From Thiothrix lacustris DSM 21227 (GTDB taxonomy: Bacteria > Pseudomonadota > Gammaproteobacteria > Thiotrichales > Thiotrichaceae), in NCBI RefSeq assembly GCF_000621325.1, contig NZ_JHYQ01000003.1, positions 62,001 through 126,000 on the forward strand: a DNA stretch of 64,000 nt, in the 5' to 3' direction. The notes beneath the pieces are model-generated. The model saw only the letters and a program-made list of their open reading frames with translations, was not told the origin of the DNA and made no database searches. How positions within the stretch are numbered: position 1 is the stretch's first letter; every line of letters starts with the position of its first letter. Shown in pieces: positions 1 to 9,539 of this stretch. The translations under genes were made by a program, and so were the position numbers.

Positions 1-103
1 TTTAAGTCAATATTGGGTCAATCCGTAGAAAGACTGAACTGCTGCGTACTCTAAGCGTTTAATATGACAGCTTTGTGACAAGCTTAAAAAAAGGAAAATT
101 AGG

Positions 104-853
104 ATGAAGCTATTGCGGCGGTCAGTGCGCCTGACCCGGTTGGTATTGCATGTTTTGAAGGGGCTGGTGCTCACCCTGTTGGTGGCAGGCGTTTGGCGGA
201 TGTCGGCGGATGCGCCATTCTATCAGCGCATGGTGAGTGGGTGGTTGCGGAAAACCGGGCAAATCTTGGGCGTGCGGGTGAGGGTCATCGGCGAACCTGT
301 TGGGCAGATGGCACTCATGGTGTCCAATCACATTTCATGGCTGGATATTGCGCTGTTGGGTGGCGCGGCTAACGTGCGTTTCCTGTCCAAGCAGGAAGTG
401 CGCCATTGGCCAATCATTGGTTGGTTGGCGGAAAAGTCGGGTACTTTATTTATTACGCGCGGTAAAGCGGGCGCGGCGGCGGCGGCATCAGCCACCATTT
501 TGCAAGCCTTGCAGGCGGGGCGGGTCGTGTTATTGTTCCCGGAAGGCACGACGACGACAGGTAATGATGTACGCACGTTCCATGCACGCTTACTCGCGCC
601 AGCCTTTGAGGCGAATGTGCCGGTGCAGCCGGTGGCGTTGCGGTATCCCGGCGCTGATGGTTTGACGCACCCGCTGGTTCCGTATGTTGAGCAGCAATCG
701 CTGTGGGATAACCTGAAAAGTTTGCTGGATGAAGCAGAAATTCAGGCCGAAATCCACTTCTTGCCATTGCTGCAAACGACTGGGGTCGACCGTAAAACCT
801 TGGCGGCAGCGTGTGAGCAACACGTCCGGGCGTTGGTAAAACGGCCTGCGTGA
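104..853 (+). CDS. plsC: 1-acyl-sn-glycerol-3-phosphate acyltransferase (PlsC family)
   Basis: Expected to acylate lysophosphatidic acid to phosphatidic acid at the inner membrane during phospholipid synthesis. The 249-residue product has a hydrophobic N-terminal segment (about residues 13-32), the acyltransferase motif NHISWLD with catalytic H76 and D81, and the substrate-binding FPEG motif at 145-148 followed by a Thr run. Length is normal for the family. An A/G-rich stretch (AAAGGAAAATTAGG) just before the ATG serves as ribosome site. The FAH-family gene follows on the same strand 58 bp later but has no obvious functional link. An ornithine-lipid (OlsA-like) acyltransferase cannot be excluded from motifs alone. 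Confidence 0.88.
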   Translation: MKLLRRSVRLTRLVLHVLKGLVLTLLVAGVWRMSADAPFYQRMVSGWLRKTGQILGVRVRVIGEPVGQMALMVSNHISWLDIALLGGAANVRFLSKQEVRHWPIIGWLAEKSGTLFITRGKAGAAAAASATILQALQAGRVVLLFPEGTTTTGNDVRTFHARLLAPAFEANVPVQPVALRYPGADGLTHPLVPYVEQQSLWDNLKSLLDEAEIQAEIHFLPLLQTTGVDRKTLAAACEQHVRALVKRPA

Positions 854-911
854 CTGGATTTTTGTGCGTTGCAACCGTAAGCTCTGGAAATTGTTTTGAC
901 AGGAGCGCGAC

Positions 912-1679
912 ATGGCACAGTGGGTACGTTTTACAGCCGAGGGTGAAACCCGTTTTGGTACATTGGCACACGGCATCATTACCGAATATACCGGGGATAT
1001 GTTTGCTGGCAGTACCCTGAGTGGGCGCGAATTTGCGCTGGCGGCGGTCAAGCTGTTGCGCCCGTGTGAGCCTTCCAAGCTGATTGGCTTGTGGAACAAT
1101 TTTCAGGAAAGGGCGGTGGTGGAAAATCTGCATAAACCCGATCACCCGCTGTATTTTCTCAAGGCCGCCAACAGTTTTGCCGCTGATGGCGAGCTGATTC
1201 CACGCCCGGCAGGTTACAGTGGCATGGTGGTTTTCGAGGGTGAACTGGGGATTGTGATCGGCAAGCGTTGCAAAGGCATTGCGCTGGAACAGGCTCCCGA
1301 ATATATTTTCGGTTATACCTGCGTGAACGATGTGACCGCGCGTGAGTTGCTGAAACTTGACCCAGCCTTTGTACATTGGACGCGTGCCAAGAGTTTTGAT
1401 CAGTTTGGAGTGTTTGGCCCTAGTATCGCTACCGGGCTTGATCCGGCAACGCTACGCGTGCGGGTGGAATTGAATGGTGTGGAAAAACAGAACTATCCGG
1501 TTGCCGATATGTTCTTTTCCCCCTATGAGATCGTTAGCCGCATTTCACATGACATGACGCTGGAAGCGGGCGATGTGATTGCTTGTGGTACATCCGTTGG
1601 CGTGTGTGGCATGGCTGATGGTGATACCGTGGTGGTCAGCATCGCCGGAGTAGGTGAGCTGACCAACCGTTTCGGGTAG
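912..1679 (+). CDS. Fumarylacetoacetate hydrolase (FAH) family protein
   Basis: 255 residues covering a complete FAH catalytic domain, the fold shared by fumarylacetoacetases, 2-keto-4-pentenoate hydratases/decarboxylases and acylpyruvases. The metal-binding acidic residues are visible in FEGELGIVIGK (E109, E111) and the conserved GYTCVNDVTAR segment (D140). An AGGAG ribosome site lies about 7 bp before the ATG. No aromatic-degradation genes are nearby, so the substrate cannot be inferred; a housekeeping acylpyruvase-like role is as likely as a degradative one. Confidence 0.85.
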   Translation: MAQWVRFTAEGETRFGTLAHGIITEYTGDMFAGSTLSGREFALAAVKLLRPCEPSKLIGLWNNFQERAVVENLHKPDHPLYFLKAANSFAADGELIPRPAGYSGMVVFEGELGIVIGKRCKGIALEQAPEYIFGYTCVNDVTARELLKLDPAFVHWTRAKSFDQFGVFGPSIATGLDPATLRVRVELNGVEKQNYPVADMFFSPYEIVSRISHDMTLEAGDVIACGTSVGVCGMADGDTVVVSIAGVGELTNRFG

Positions 1680-1691
1680 GCGTTTAGGCCA

Positions 1692-2213
1692 TTATTTGCG
1701 GTTTAGGCGATCCGTCAGCGCATACAGTACGCCGGAAATGACGAAGGTTATGTGGATGCCGACCATCCAAGCCATGTCCTCATTCGAGGGGGCGTGGATT
1801 GAGCCTAATGCCATAAAGTTTTTGAGCAGGTCAACACCGGAAATAGCAACGATAGAGCCGATAAGCTTCAATTTCAGGTCACTGAAGCCGATATGCCCCA
1901 TCCAGTCGGGGCGGTCTGCATGTTCGTGCAGGTCATCCATTTTGGAGACGAAGTTTTCGTAGCCGCTGAAAATGATAATGATCAATAAGTTCATGATCAG
2001 TGAAATGTCGACGAGAGACAGTACGCCGATGATAATGTCGTCATCACTGGCGGTCATTATGGTAGTGGTTAATACCCATAACACTTTCCCCGACTTCACC
2101 AGCAATACACCCAAGGCTACGACCAAAGCTAAATACACAGGCGCGAGCAACCAGCGACTGGTAAACAGGAAATGTTCAAAGAGATGTTCTATTTTTTTCG
2201 CGGCGCTTTTCAT
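1692..2213 (-). CDS. UPF0114 (YqhA-like) inner-membrane protein
   Basis: 173-residue integral membrane protein with about four hydrophobic segments (roughly residues 18-40, 60-82, 108-130, 148-168). The polar loop with the FVSKMDDLHEH and DRPDWMGHIGFSDLK segments is typical of the YqhA/UPF0114 family. Function is unknown. It is convergent with the FAH gene, whose stop lies 12 bp away, and divergent from prmB. The call rests on overall pattern and length. Confidence 0.8.
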   Translation of the reverse strand: MKSAAKKIEHLFEHFLFTSRWLLAPVYLALVVALGVLLVKSGKVLWVLTTTIMTASDDDIIIGVLSLVDISLIMNLLIIIIFSGYENFVSKMDDLHEHADRPDWMGHIGFSDLKLKLIGSIVAISGVDLLKNFMALGSIHAPSNEDMAWMVGIHITFVISGVLYALTDRLNRK

Positions 2214-2347
2214 GATATCCCGGTTTATTGTGTTGGTAAAAAAAGGCTGTAATCATAGGTTGAGTTGTGTACTTCGGCAATAACCCATAGCGGCCTGTCA
2301 CGAAATGCGGGATGATACGCGGCTTACCCCTGATTTACTGACCTGCG

Positions 2348-3256
2348 ATGACTATGGATTTCGATCATTCTGAACTGTTGACCATTAAAGATTATATCCG
2401 CTGGGGCGCAAGCCGCTTTGCTGATGCCGAATTGAGCTTTTCACACGGGATGTCTTCCCCGTTTGATGAGGCGGCTTATCTAGTGTTGCATACCCTGTAT
2501 TTGCCGGTGGATACCCCCGATCTGTATTTTGATAGCCGTTTGACCCGTAGCGAACGCGATGCGGTGGCTGAGATTATTCAGCAGCGGGTGGAAACCCGCA
2601 AGCCAGCGGCGTACATCACCCATGAAGGCTGGTTCCTTGGCTTACCTTTCTATGTGGATGAAAACGTGCTGATCCCGCGTTCGCCGATTGCGGAATACAT
2701 CGAAAAGCAATTCGCGCCGTGGATTGAGCCGCATCAAGTGCATCATATTCTGGATTTGTGTACCGGTAGTGGCTGTATCGGCATTGCTTGTGCCTACGCT
2801 TTCCCCCATGCACGGGTTGATTTGGGTGATATTTCGGCGGAAGCGTTGGAAGTGGCGCGGATCAATATCGAGCGCCACAACCTTGCTGGTCAGGTAGAAG
2901 CGCTTGAGTCTGATTTGTTCGACCATCTGCAAGGTCGCCAGTACGACATTATCGTCAGCAACCCGCCGTATGTGGATGCGCAGGACATGGCGGCTTTGAC
3001 CCCAGAATTCTTGCATGAACCCGCCGCTTTGGCGCTAGCATCAGGGGATGATGGGCTGGATCATACTCGCCGCATCCTGCGTGATGCCGCCAAGCATTTG
3101 ACGGATCACGGCATTTTGGTGGTGGAAGTGGGCAATAGCCAATACGCACTGCAAGCCGCTTACCCGGATGTGCTGTTCCATTGGCTGGAATTCGAGCGCG
3201 GCGGTGATGGCGTCTTCCTGCTCACCGCCGATCAGGTGCGTGAATTGGCGAACTAA
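2348..3256 (+). CDS. prmB: 50S ribosomal protein L3 N5-glutamine methyltransferase
   Basis: SAM-dependent methyltransferase that modifies a glutamine of ribosomal protein L3. The 302-residue product has an N-terminal helical domain, then the class I SAM site LDLCTGSGCIGIA (135-147) and the glutamine-binding NPPY motif (205-208). The LIPRSPIAEYI segment (from 108) is the form seen in PrmB, not PrmC (HemK). The stop codon overlaps the stop of the convergent lipoprotein gene by 3 bp, leaving no room for a separate terminator. Confidence 0.92.
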   Translation: MTMDFDHSELLTIKDYIRWGASRFADAELSFSHGMSSPFDEAAYLVLHTLYLPVDTPDLYFDSRLTRSERDAVAEIIQQRVETRKPAAYITHEGWFLGLPFYVDENVLIPRSPIAEYIEKQFAPWIEPHQVHHILDLCTGSGCIGIACAYAFPHARVDLGDISAEALEVARINIERHNLAGQVEALESDLFDHLQGRQYDIIVSNPPYVDAQDMAALTPEFLHEPAALALASGDDGLDHTRRILRDAAKHLTDHGILVVEVGNSQYALQAAYPDVLFHWLEFERGGDGVFLLTADQVRELAN

Positions 3257-3777
3257 GGTTTCAAGCGGTAGGTGTAGTAAGACGCATCACCGCTCGTGCC
3301 TGCATAAGGGTATGGGTAGGTGGTGGTGTTGCCTGTATTACTGACGTTGTTGCTGCTGTAACAATTGATCCTTTGCGCATCGGGCAGGTTATTCAGTGGC
3401 GTGAAGCCTTGTGATAAGGCAGCGTTCATTGAATTGCTGGTCACGGTGAAAATATTGATCTTGCCGTCCGCACCACCACAGAAGGCCGGGTACATGCGCC
3501 CGTCCATCCCGCAACTGCTGCTGGTGACGACTGCACCACCGGCTTGCAATTGACGCTGCATTTCTTCTAGCGGTACACCACCGTTTTCACATTGGCGTGA
3601 GCCTTGGTATTTGTAGATGTCCACGTAGGTAATCGGCATGGGTGTTGCGGCGGGATACGTTGGTGTTGCCACGCCCCACGGACTCCACGGGTTGACGTAA
3701 GCACCTGTCGGAACACAGGCGCTGAGGAACAAGCTGCTGGTAAGCAAGGCAATACCGCCAAAGCGAATAGGGGACAT
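3253..3777 (-). CDS. Hypothetical lipoprotein
   Basis: 174-residue exported protein of unknown function. The start at 3777 is chosen because AAAGGAG lies 5-6 bp upstream and the sequence then reads as a lipoprotein signal with lipobox LSAC at about residue 21; an upstream in-frame ATG (3825) lacks these. The mature part is rich in Tyr, Pro, Asn, Ser and Thr, with several Cys residues and a YPYPYAG segment near the C terminus. It sits 67 bp downstream of the DUF1501 gene on the same strand and may belong to that unit. No recognised domain. Confidence 0.7.
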   Translation of the reverse strand: MSPIRFGGIALLTSSLFLSACVPTGAYVNPWSPWGVATPTYPAATPMPITYVDIYKYQGSRQCENGGVPLEEMQRQLQAGGAVVTSSSCGMDGRMYPAFCGGADGKINIFTVTSNSMNAALSQGFTPLNNLPDAQRINCYSSNNVSNTGNTTTYPYPYAGTSGDASYYTYRLKP

Positions 3778-3844
3778 ACTAAACTCCTTTAAGAGCATGA
3801 TTGGATACCTGAATTGGACTGGCAAGTGCCTGATTCAGTTCCCG

Positions 3845-5080
3845 CTAGATGAAATTGATGGGTGTATAGTTATGCCCTGGCAATAAGCTTGCGAGATTCG
3901 TGTCACGCAAGTGCTTGCTAGCGATTTCCCCGAAAATATCACGAAAATCGACTGAATGTGCCAGATAGCGCCCTTTGTAGAGTTGTGCCGTTTCCAGCCC
4001 TGGCCACTGCCCATACACGCCACTGCGCACCCCACCACCGATAGCGAACCAGCAAGCAGCATTGCCGTGATCAGTGCCTTGGCTGCCGTTTTCTTCAGCG
4101 GTACGCCCGAATTCAGTCATGGTCAGGATCATCACATCCTGCATGGCAGTGCCTAAATCGGCGTACAAAGCAGCAATGCCATCCGCGAAGATTTTCAGCA
4201 TATTGGCTTGATAGCCTACTTGGTTGCCTTGCCCTGTGTGCGTGTCCCAGCCACCGAGATTCACCGTGGCGAGTTCAAGTCCCACGCCTGCTTTGATCAA
4301 TTGTGCCGCTTGCCGCAATTGCATGCCATAGCTATTGGCAGGATACACTGCCCCATTCGCAGGCTGATAGCCTGTCACATCCAGTTGTTGCACTAGCCCA
4401 AGATCAGAGAACAAGGTACGCCCAGCATTCTGAATGCGTACCCCGTTATTGCCGCCCAGATGTGGATTTTGCGCGTAAATCTTTTGCAAACGAGCGGTCA
4501 TGCGTGGTTCAGCGCTGACTGCCATATCCAAATCGAAGGCGGCGAGATCGTTAAAGGAAGATACTGGCACACTGCCCCGCAAGGATTGTGCAATCTCGGT
4601 GCCGAAGCTCACCCCGCGCATTCCGCTGCTATTGCTGGAAGTGTCCAGATGGCGATTCAGCCAGCCATTGCTGCTTTTGCTGATCATGCCGCTTTCAATG
4701 AATTGCTCACTATCAAAGTGCGACAGGCTGGCGTTGGGGTAATGGGTTGCCGGAAAGACGGCGACATTACCTTGCTGATACAGCTTGTGTAACGCTGACA
4801 TGGCGGGGTGTAGTCCGATGAAGCCGTTCAAGTCCAAGGCTCCACCTGCTTGCCCCGCGCGTGGAATGGCAATGGTGGGGCGTAAGCGGTAATACGCTGC
4901 CTCCCCGTAAGGCACTGCGACGTTCAAGCCATCGCAGCCGCCGCGCTGGAAAATCACGATCAGGCTTTTCGGCGCTGTTGCTGCCTGAGCGCTGGCAATA
5001 CCCGGCATTCCATTGGCGAACCACGCGCTACCGGCGACAGTGGATGACAACATATACTTCAAAAAATCACGACGTTGCAT
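3845..5080 (-). CDS. DUF1501 family protein with Tat signal
   Basis: 411 residues. The start at 5080 gives a twin-arginine signal (QRRDFLKYML, hydrophobic stretch, AQA cleavage region); the open frame extends upstream to 5221 but that part overlaps the preceding gene and has no signal. The mature protein begins with the family hallmark FQRGGCDGLN and contains GGWDTHTGQGNQ and TEFGRTAEENGSQGTDHG. These belong to DUF1501, related to the alkaline phosphatase/sulfatase fold but of unknown activity. It starts 14 bp after the DUF1800 gene. DUF1501-DUF1800 gene pairs are widespread and presumed to act together in the periplasm or at the cell surface. Confidence 0.9.
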   Translation of the reverse strand: MQRRDFLKYMLSSTVAGSAWFANGMPGIASAQAATAPKSLIVIFQRGGCDGLNVAVPYGEAAYYRLRPTIAIPRAGQAGGALDLNGFIGLHPAMSALHKLYQQGNVAVFPATHYPNASLSHFDSEQFIESGMISKSSNGWLNRHLDTSSNSSGMRGVSFGTEIAQSLRGSVPVSSFNDLAAFDLDMAVSAEPRMTARLQKIYAQNPHLGGNNGVRIQNAGRTLFSDLGLVQQLDVTGYQPANGAVYPANSYGMQLRQAAQLIKAGVGLELATVNLGGWDTHTGQGNQVGYQANMLKIFADGIAALYADLGTAMQDVMILTMTEFGRTAEENGSQGTDHGNAACWFAIGGGVRSGVYGQWPGLETAQLYKGRYLAHSVDFRDIFGEIASKHLRDTNLASLLPGHNYTPINFI

Positions 5081-5094
5081 AATGTTTTCCCGTC

Positions 5095-8000
5095 TTATTG
5101 GTAGTTGAATTCCGGGTAACTCAGCACCGTACCGATGGTTTCGCGGGTACGCGCCTCGGCATTGCTGGCATTCGGGTTGAAAGCACCTTCCGCATTGAGC
5201 ACTTCCAGTGCGGTTTGCCATTCTAACTCGGCGTAATAACCGCCAATCGTCCAGTTGAGCAAGTCGCTGGCAATGCTTTCCGCTGTCACTGCCCCGCGTG
5301 TGTTGAACAGGTTGGTGGTATCCACGTAAGTGGCACCGCTGCGGGTACTCGTCAACAGGTTGACGAAGCGGACTCGCTCTTGTAATGCGGCGGAACTTAC
5401 CCAGTCATCACCGGTATCGGAGTAGCCGGTGGGGGCAGGGTATTGATACAAATCCATGCCCATGCGCTTCAGCGCGGCGGGTAGATCGGTGTAAGTGCCT
5501 TGCGCGTGGGTAGCTCGCACGCTGGCAGTGACAAACTCCAGCGGTGTTTTGACCTTGCTGTTGATGTTGTCCGCTGCGTAAAACTCTGGCGACGTCAGGA
5601 TCACCCGCAACACTTGCGCGATTTGATCGGGGGCGCTGGCTTGTGCCAAAAACATGTCTGCACAACGTGCTTGCAGGCTGTTGACCGGCTGATCGCTCAC
5701 AAACTGCGTAATCAGTTTGGAGCATAGGTAGTTGGCTGTAGCTGGGTGATGCGCCAGAATATCTATCACCCGTTCACCTTCATCCACACCACCTGCGGGA
5801 ATCGTATTGCCCCAGAACACTTTGGCAACACTGTTGTGTTGTGCTGCATTGAAGAAGAAGCGGTCATTTTGTACTTGCCAGCCGGTGAACACTTCCGCCA
5901 GCGTTTCGACTTCTTTCTGGGTGTAACCACCATCCACACCAACGGTATGCAATTCCAGCAATTCACGGGCGTAGTTTTCGTTGGCATTGGCTTTGACGTT
6001 TTTCACACTGTCGAGGTAATACAGCATGGCGGGGCTTTTGGCGCTCACTTCCAGCAAGTTGCGGAAGTTACCCAAGGCATTGGCGCGGAAAGCATCATTT
6101 TCCGCGAGTTCATACAGCAGCTTGTTGCCGGTTTTACGGAAGTCGGTGTTGAAGTGGTTATCCCAAAACCACGTCATCACTTCCTGTAACTGGCGACGGC
6201 TGCCGATCATGCGCTGCAAGGTGGCGGTTTGGAATTCCGCCAGCGTGACAGGGTTAGCATTGGTGATTAAGGTGCTGTCGTCAAGCGCGGTGGGATTCAG
6301 TTGTTGCTCCAGAAAAGCGCTAGTACCTTCTTGGGTGACTTCCTGTAACAGTGAATCCGTAATACCAAACGTGGTGCGGCTGAGTAACTGGCGGTTTTCT
6401 TCGTGTGCGCCTGCTACATTGAGTGGCAGTGTGTTGGTGCTTTGTTTGCCGCTGGTGTCGGTAGCAAGCAGGGTGACAGTAATTTTGCTGTCTTGGCTGA
6501 GAATACCGTTGGGTAAGGCATAAGCCCAGTTGCCTGCCGGTGTTAGTGTCAGGTTTTTCGGGGCTACCAGCACTTTGCCGTTATCTTGTGTGACCGACAG
6601 TTGCAAGTTGCTGACATCGGTATCGTCGGTGACGCTGCCTTGCAGTAGGAAGCCGGTTTTTAATACTGTTTCATCGGCGAGGTGCGAACTGATGGTGATG
6701 CTGGGGGCTTCCTTGTCGGTGAGTACTTGGTAGCTGCGGGTGATATGGGTGGTATTGCCCGTCGCATCAATTGCCGTGGCGGTAACGGTTAGGGTTTGCC
6801 CCGTTTTTAATACGCTGCTGCTAATCGGTAATTTCCAGTTGCCAGTGAGGTTATCCACGGTCGCGGTTTGAGTGGAGGTGAGGCTGCCACTCACGAGATT
6901 AATCTCAACCTTATCCAGCTTTTTGTCATCGCTAGCGTTGCCACTGAGTTCAAAGCCGACAGTACCAATATTGGTTTTGCTGGGAGACAGAATTTCAATC
7001 ATAGGTGGCTTGAGATCCAGCTCGCCTTTGTCGGTGCGACCGATGGCAAAGGTGACTGCGCCTGCGCTGGTGATAATACGGCTGTACAAGTATTGGTTAT
7101 TGGCAAACGGGTTGAACGCCTTGAATACGTGGCGTGTGCCGTTGTGTAAAGTTTCCAGATCAAAAATGGCTTGCCCGTTGCTATCGGTTATGCCGTTTTT
7201 GCGCCAAGTCAGCTTGCCGTCGGGAGAAATTTCATAGGCATCAATACGCTGGTTCGGCATTGCTGCATTGCCGTTATCACGGTCAAGCAGGGTAACGGGT
7301 ATGGAGCCAACAGGGAAATCAACGCTGTAGGTTTGTGCCGGGAACGGTGCTGTCATGGTTCTGCCGGTGTTATAAGGCGTGGCTGTCAGTACAAAGTTCA
7401 AACCCGCTTGTGACAACAGCTCGGAGTCGATGACCGCATTACCTTTGGCATCCGTTTTGGCGGAACTGCGCCAGATGTACGGCCAACTACTGGTATCACC
7501 GGCTTTCACTTCGTATAGGGTTATATCTTTGTCCGCTAAGGGGGCTGAGGTAATAGCATTGTAGAGTGTTGCGTCCATGAGGCGTGTGCCTACCATGAAG
7601 GTGTATGACCCGGCTTTGTTGATGGTTTGGCTGCTTTTGTAGCGTTGCGTGACTGGGTGCATGGCTTGCAGGAAGAATGTGCGCCCTTTATCCAAGCCCG
7701 GCAGGTCGATTTTAAGATTACCTTGCGCATCGGTAGTGGCTTTGTTGAACCAGGTGGTCGTGCCATCTGCCAGGTTTTCGCGGATATGCACGTCTAGGTT
7801 GGGCAGTATTGTGCCATTAGCTTGTGTGCCATCCTTGATGCTGATTTGCAAACTGCCTACGCCGAATTCAAACGCGGCACTGTTGGTAATGTCTTTGCTC
7901 CATGCGCCAAAGTTGTTGAAGGCGGTGGCTTGCAGGCGGATAGTGCCGCCATTCGCCAATTCCGGTAGGTCGAAGCTGGTGAGTCCGTTGGCATTCGTGG

Positions 8001-9525
8001 TTTGGCGGGTAATCCATTCCAGTTTGCCGTCTGCCACTACGCGGTAAGCTGTGATGGGGATATTCGCCAGTGTTTTGCCGGTGCTGACATCTTTGAGTGT
8101 GACGGGTAACGGTGTGCTGCCGACGACGAAGGTGTAGTCGCCCGCCTGTTGGATGAGCTGGCTGGTTTTCCAACTTTGGTTGAACAGGCTTTTGGCTTTC
8201 AGTATGTAGTCATGTTTATCATTTAACTCAAATAAGCTGAGACGTAACAGACCGCTGGCATCGGTGGTGGCTGTATTACGCCAGACTTCTTTGCCATCGG
8301 CTGTTTTCTCCGCAAGGGTCACGTTTTGGTTGGCAAACGGTGCGGCAGGCGTTTTTGTGCCATCCATTACCTTGATGCGGACGTTGCCAAGTAAGAAATT
8401 TACCGCGCCGGGTGTGCTGAAAACAGGGCTGGCGGCACGAAAGCCGCTGTAAAAACTTGTAAACAGTTGCGTCTTTTCGCCACTGGATAATTCTGGTATG
8501 TCAAACGTGGCTTGCCCCTTGGCATCAGTGGTCAGTTCGCTGTGCCATGCTGAAGTACCGTCTTGCTTGATGCGGTAAGCAGTGACTTTTGCATTGGTAA
8601 GTACGGCTTTGGTGGCGGCGTCTTTCAAGCTGACTTGCAACAAGGGTGTGCCTACGGTGAACGTGTTTTGTGTGGCTGCTTTAAGTGGTTGACTGTTTTT
8701 GTATTTATTATTGAAAGTACTTTTGGCATCGAGGCGGAATTGGCGTTTTGGCGGTAGGTTCAAACGCAATTGACCCCTGCTATCGGTTGTAGCGTTGGCA
8801 AACCAAGTCGTACTGCCATCGGTTAGGATTTCGCGCAGTTGCACGGGGTAGTTTGCTAAGGGAGGCAAGGTTGGCTTAACGCCATTCAGCACTTTAACGC
8901 TGGTATCACCAACAGCAAACGTGGCATTACCCGGCTTGTCGTAGGTCTGATTCGCGGTGAAATCGTTGAAGACTTTGGCAGATAAGCTAATCGGGTTGGT
9001 TTGGCTCAAGTTATCAATATCGAATACTGCCAAGCCGGTGCTGCTGGTTTGTACGTTGTCGACCCAAATGGCTTTGCCTGCTTCTTGGCGGTAGGCTGTC
9101 ACGCTGACATTGACCAAAGCTTGTTTGGTGAGCGCATCTGTCACTGTAACGTTTAACAGCGGGTTGCCGACGCGAAACGTGAATGTGCCCGTTTTTTCAA
9201 TGGCCGCACTTTGTTTGGTCTTGCCCGTTTGGGTGTTTTTGGCTTGCAGCACATAACGTTTGCCGCTGCCCAAGCCATCTAGGGCAAAGGCTACTTGCCC
9301 GCTGGCATTGGTTTTGGCGACGGTGCGCCACACACTGCTGCCATCTGCCAGAATTTCACGTACATGAACATCACTATTCACCATGGGGACATCGGCTTGG
9401 GAACCGTCGATAACCTGCACAGTTAGATTAGGTGTGGTAGCGGTATAGCCGAAGGTAGGCAATAAAGTCGCTAACAACAGCAAGAGCAGGCTTAATCCCT
9501 TAGAAAGGCAAGAGCGGTTGGTCAT
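5095..9525 (-). CDS. Very large exported repeat protein with C-terminal DUF1800 domain
   Basis: 1476 residues. An N-terminal signal peptide (about residues 1-28, LSLLLLLLATLLPTFGYTA) is followed by about nine beta-sandwich-like modules of about 88 residues (33-828). Each has a motif like DGSSVW(R/F)..A.TDA.G and a closing TFxVG. They alternate two subtypes, one introduced by VxDGT and one by VTLKDxxT. Two bacterial Ig-like modules follow (about 835-1035), then a DUF1800 domain (1040-1476) that includes the ARELLELHTVGVDGGYT segment. DUF1800 proteins are usually 450-600 residues, so the stalk is exceptional. The partner DUF1501 gene lies directly downstream and a coiled-coil lipoprotein directly upstream. 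A surface role is inferred; the activity is unknown. Confidence 0.88.
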   Translation of the reverse strand: MTNRSCLSKGLSLLLLLLATLLPTFGYTATTPNLTVQVIDGSQADVPMVNSDVHVREILADGSSVWRTVAKTNASGQVAFALDGLGSGKRYVLQAKNTQTGKTKQSAAIEKTGTFTFRVGNPLLNVTVTDALTKQALVNVSVTAYRQEAGKAIWVDNVQTSSTGLAVFDIDNLSQTNPISLSAKVFNDFTANQTYDKPGNATFAVGDTSVKVLNGVKPTLPPLANYPVQLREILTDGSTTWFANATTDSRGQLRLNLPPKRQFRLDAKSTFNNKYKNSQPLKAATQNTFTVGTPLLQVSLKDAATKAVLTNAKVTAYRIKQDGTSAWHSELTTDAKGQATFDIPELSSGEKTQLFTSFYSGFRAASPVFSTPGAVNFLLGNVRIKVMDGTKTPAAPFANQNVTLAEKTADGKEVWRNTATTDASGLLRLSLFELNDKHDYILKAKSLFNQSWKTSQLIQQAGDYTFVVGSTPLPVTLKDVSTGKTLANIPITAYRVVADGKLEWITRQTTNANGLTSFDLPELANGGTIRLQATAFNNFGAWSKDITNSAAFEFGVGSLQISIKDGTQANGTILPNLDVHIRENLADGTTTWFNKATTDAQGNLKIDLPGLDKGRTFFLQAMHPVTQRYKSSQTINKAGSYTFMVGTRLMDATLYNAITSAPLADKDITLYEVKAGDTSSWPYIWRSSAKTDAKGNAVIDSELLSQAGLNFVLTATPYNTGRTMTAPFPAQTYSVDFPVGSIPVTLLDRDNGNAAMPNQRIDAYEISPDGKLTWRKNGITDSNGQAIFDLETLHNGTRHVFKAFNPFANNQYLYSRIITSAGAVTFAIGRTDKGELDLKPPMIEILSPSKTNIGTVGFELSGNASDDKKLDKVEINLVSGSLTSTQTATVDNLTGNWKLPISSSVLKTGQTLTVTATAIDATGNTTHITRSYQVLTDKEAPSITISSHLADETVLKTGFLLQGSVTDDTDVSNLQLSVTQDNGKVLVAPKNLTLTPAGNWAYALPNGILSQDSKITVTLLATDTSGKQSTNTLPLNVAGAHEENRQLLSRTTFGITDSLLQEVTQEGTSAFLEQQLNPTALDDSTLITNANPVTLAEFQTATLQRMIGSRRQLQEVMTWFWDNHFNTDFRKTGNKLLYELAENDAFRANALGNFRNLLEVSAKSPAMLYYLDSVKNVKANANENYARELLELHTVGVDGGYTQKEVETLAEVFTGWQVQNDRFFFNAAQHNSVAKVFWGNTIPAGGVDEGERVIDILAHHPATANYLCSKLITQFVSDQPVNSLQARCADMFLAQASAPDQIAQVLRVILTSPEFYAADNINSKVKTPLEFVTASVRATHAQGTYTDLPAALKRMGMDLYQYPAPTGYSDTGDDWVSSAALQERVRFVNLLTSTRSGATYVDTTNLFNTRGAVTAESIASDLLNWTIGGYYAELEWQTALEVLNAEGAFNPNASNAEARTRETIGTVLSYPEFNYQ
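7040..9429 (-). repeat. About nine tandem coding modules of the DUF1800 protein stalk
   Basis: The encoded protein shows nine successive modules ending in variants of TFxVG (TFRVG, TFAVG, TFTVG, NFLLG, TFVVG, EFGVG, TFMVG, DFPVG, TFAIG). They resemble carboxypeptidase-regulatory or prealbumin-like sandwich domains. Divergence between modules is considerable, so this is a protein-level repeat and probably old. Boundaries are approximate. Confidence 0.75.
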
Positions 9526-9539
9526 GGTTTATTCTCGCG

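Noticed and set aside
453..1376. 307-residue reverse open frame spanning plsC and the FAH gene
   Set aside because: Overlaps two well-supported forward genes and has random, His/Arg/Thr-rich composition.
3845..5221. Longer DUF1501 start at 5221
   Set aside because: The extra 47 residues overlap the DUF1800 gene and hide the Tat signal; the start at 5080 gives a proper RR signal peptide.
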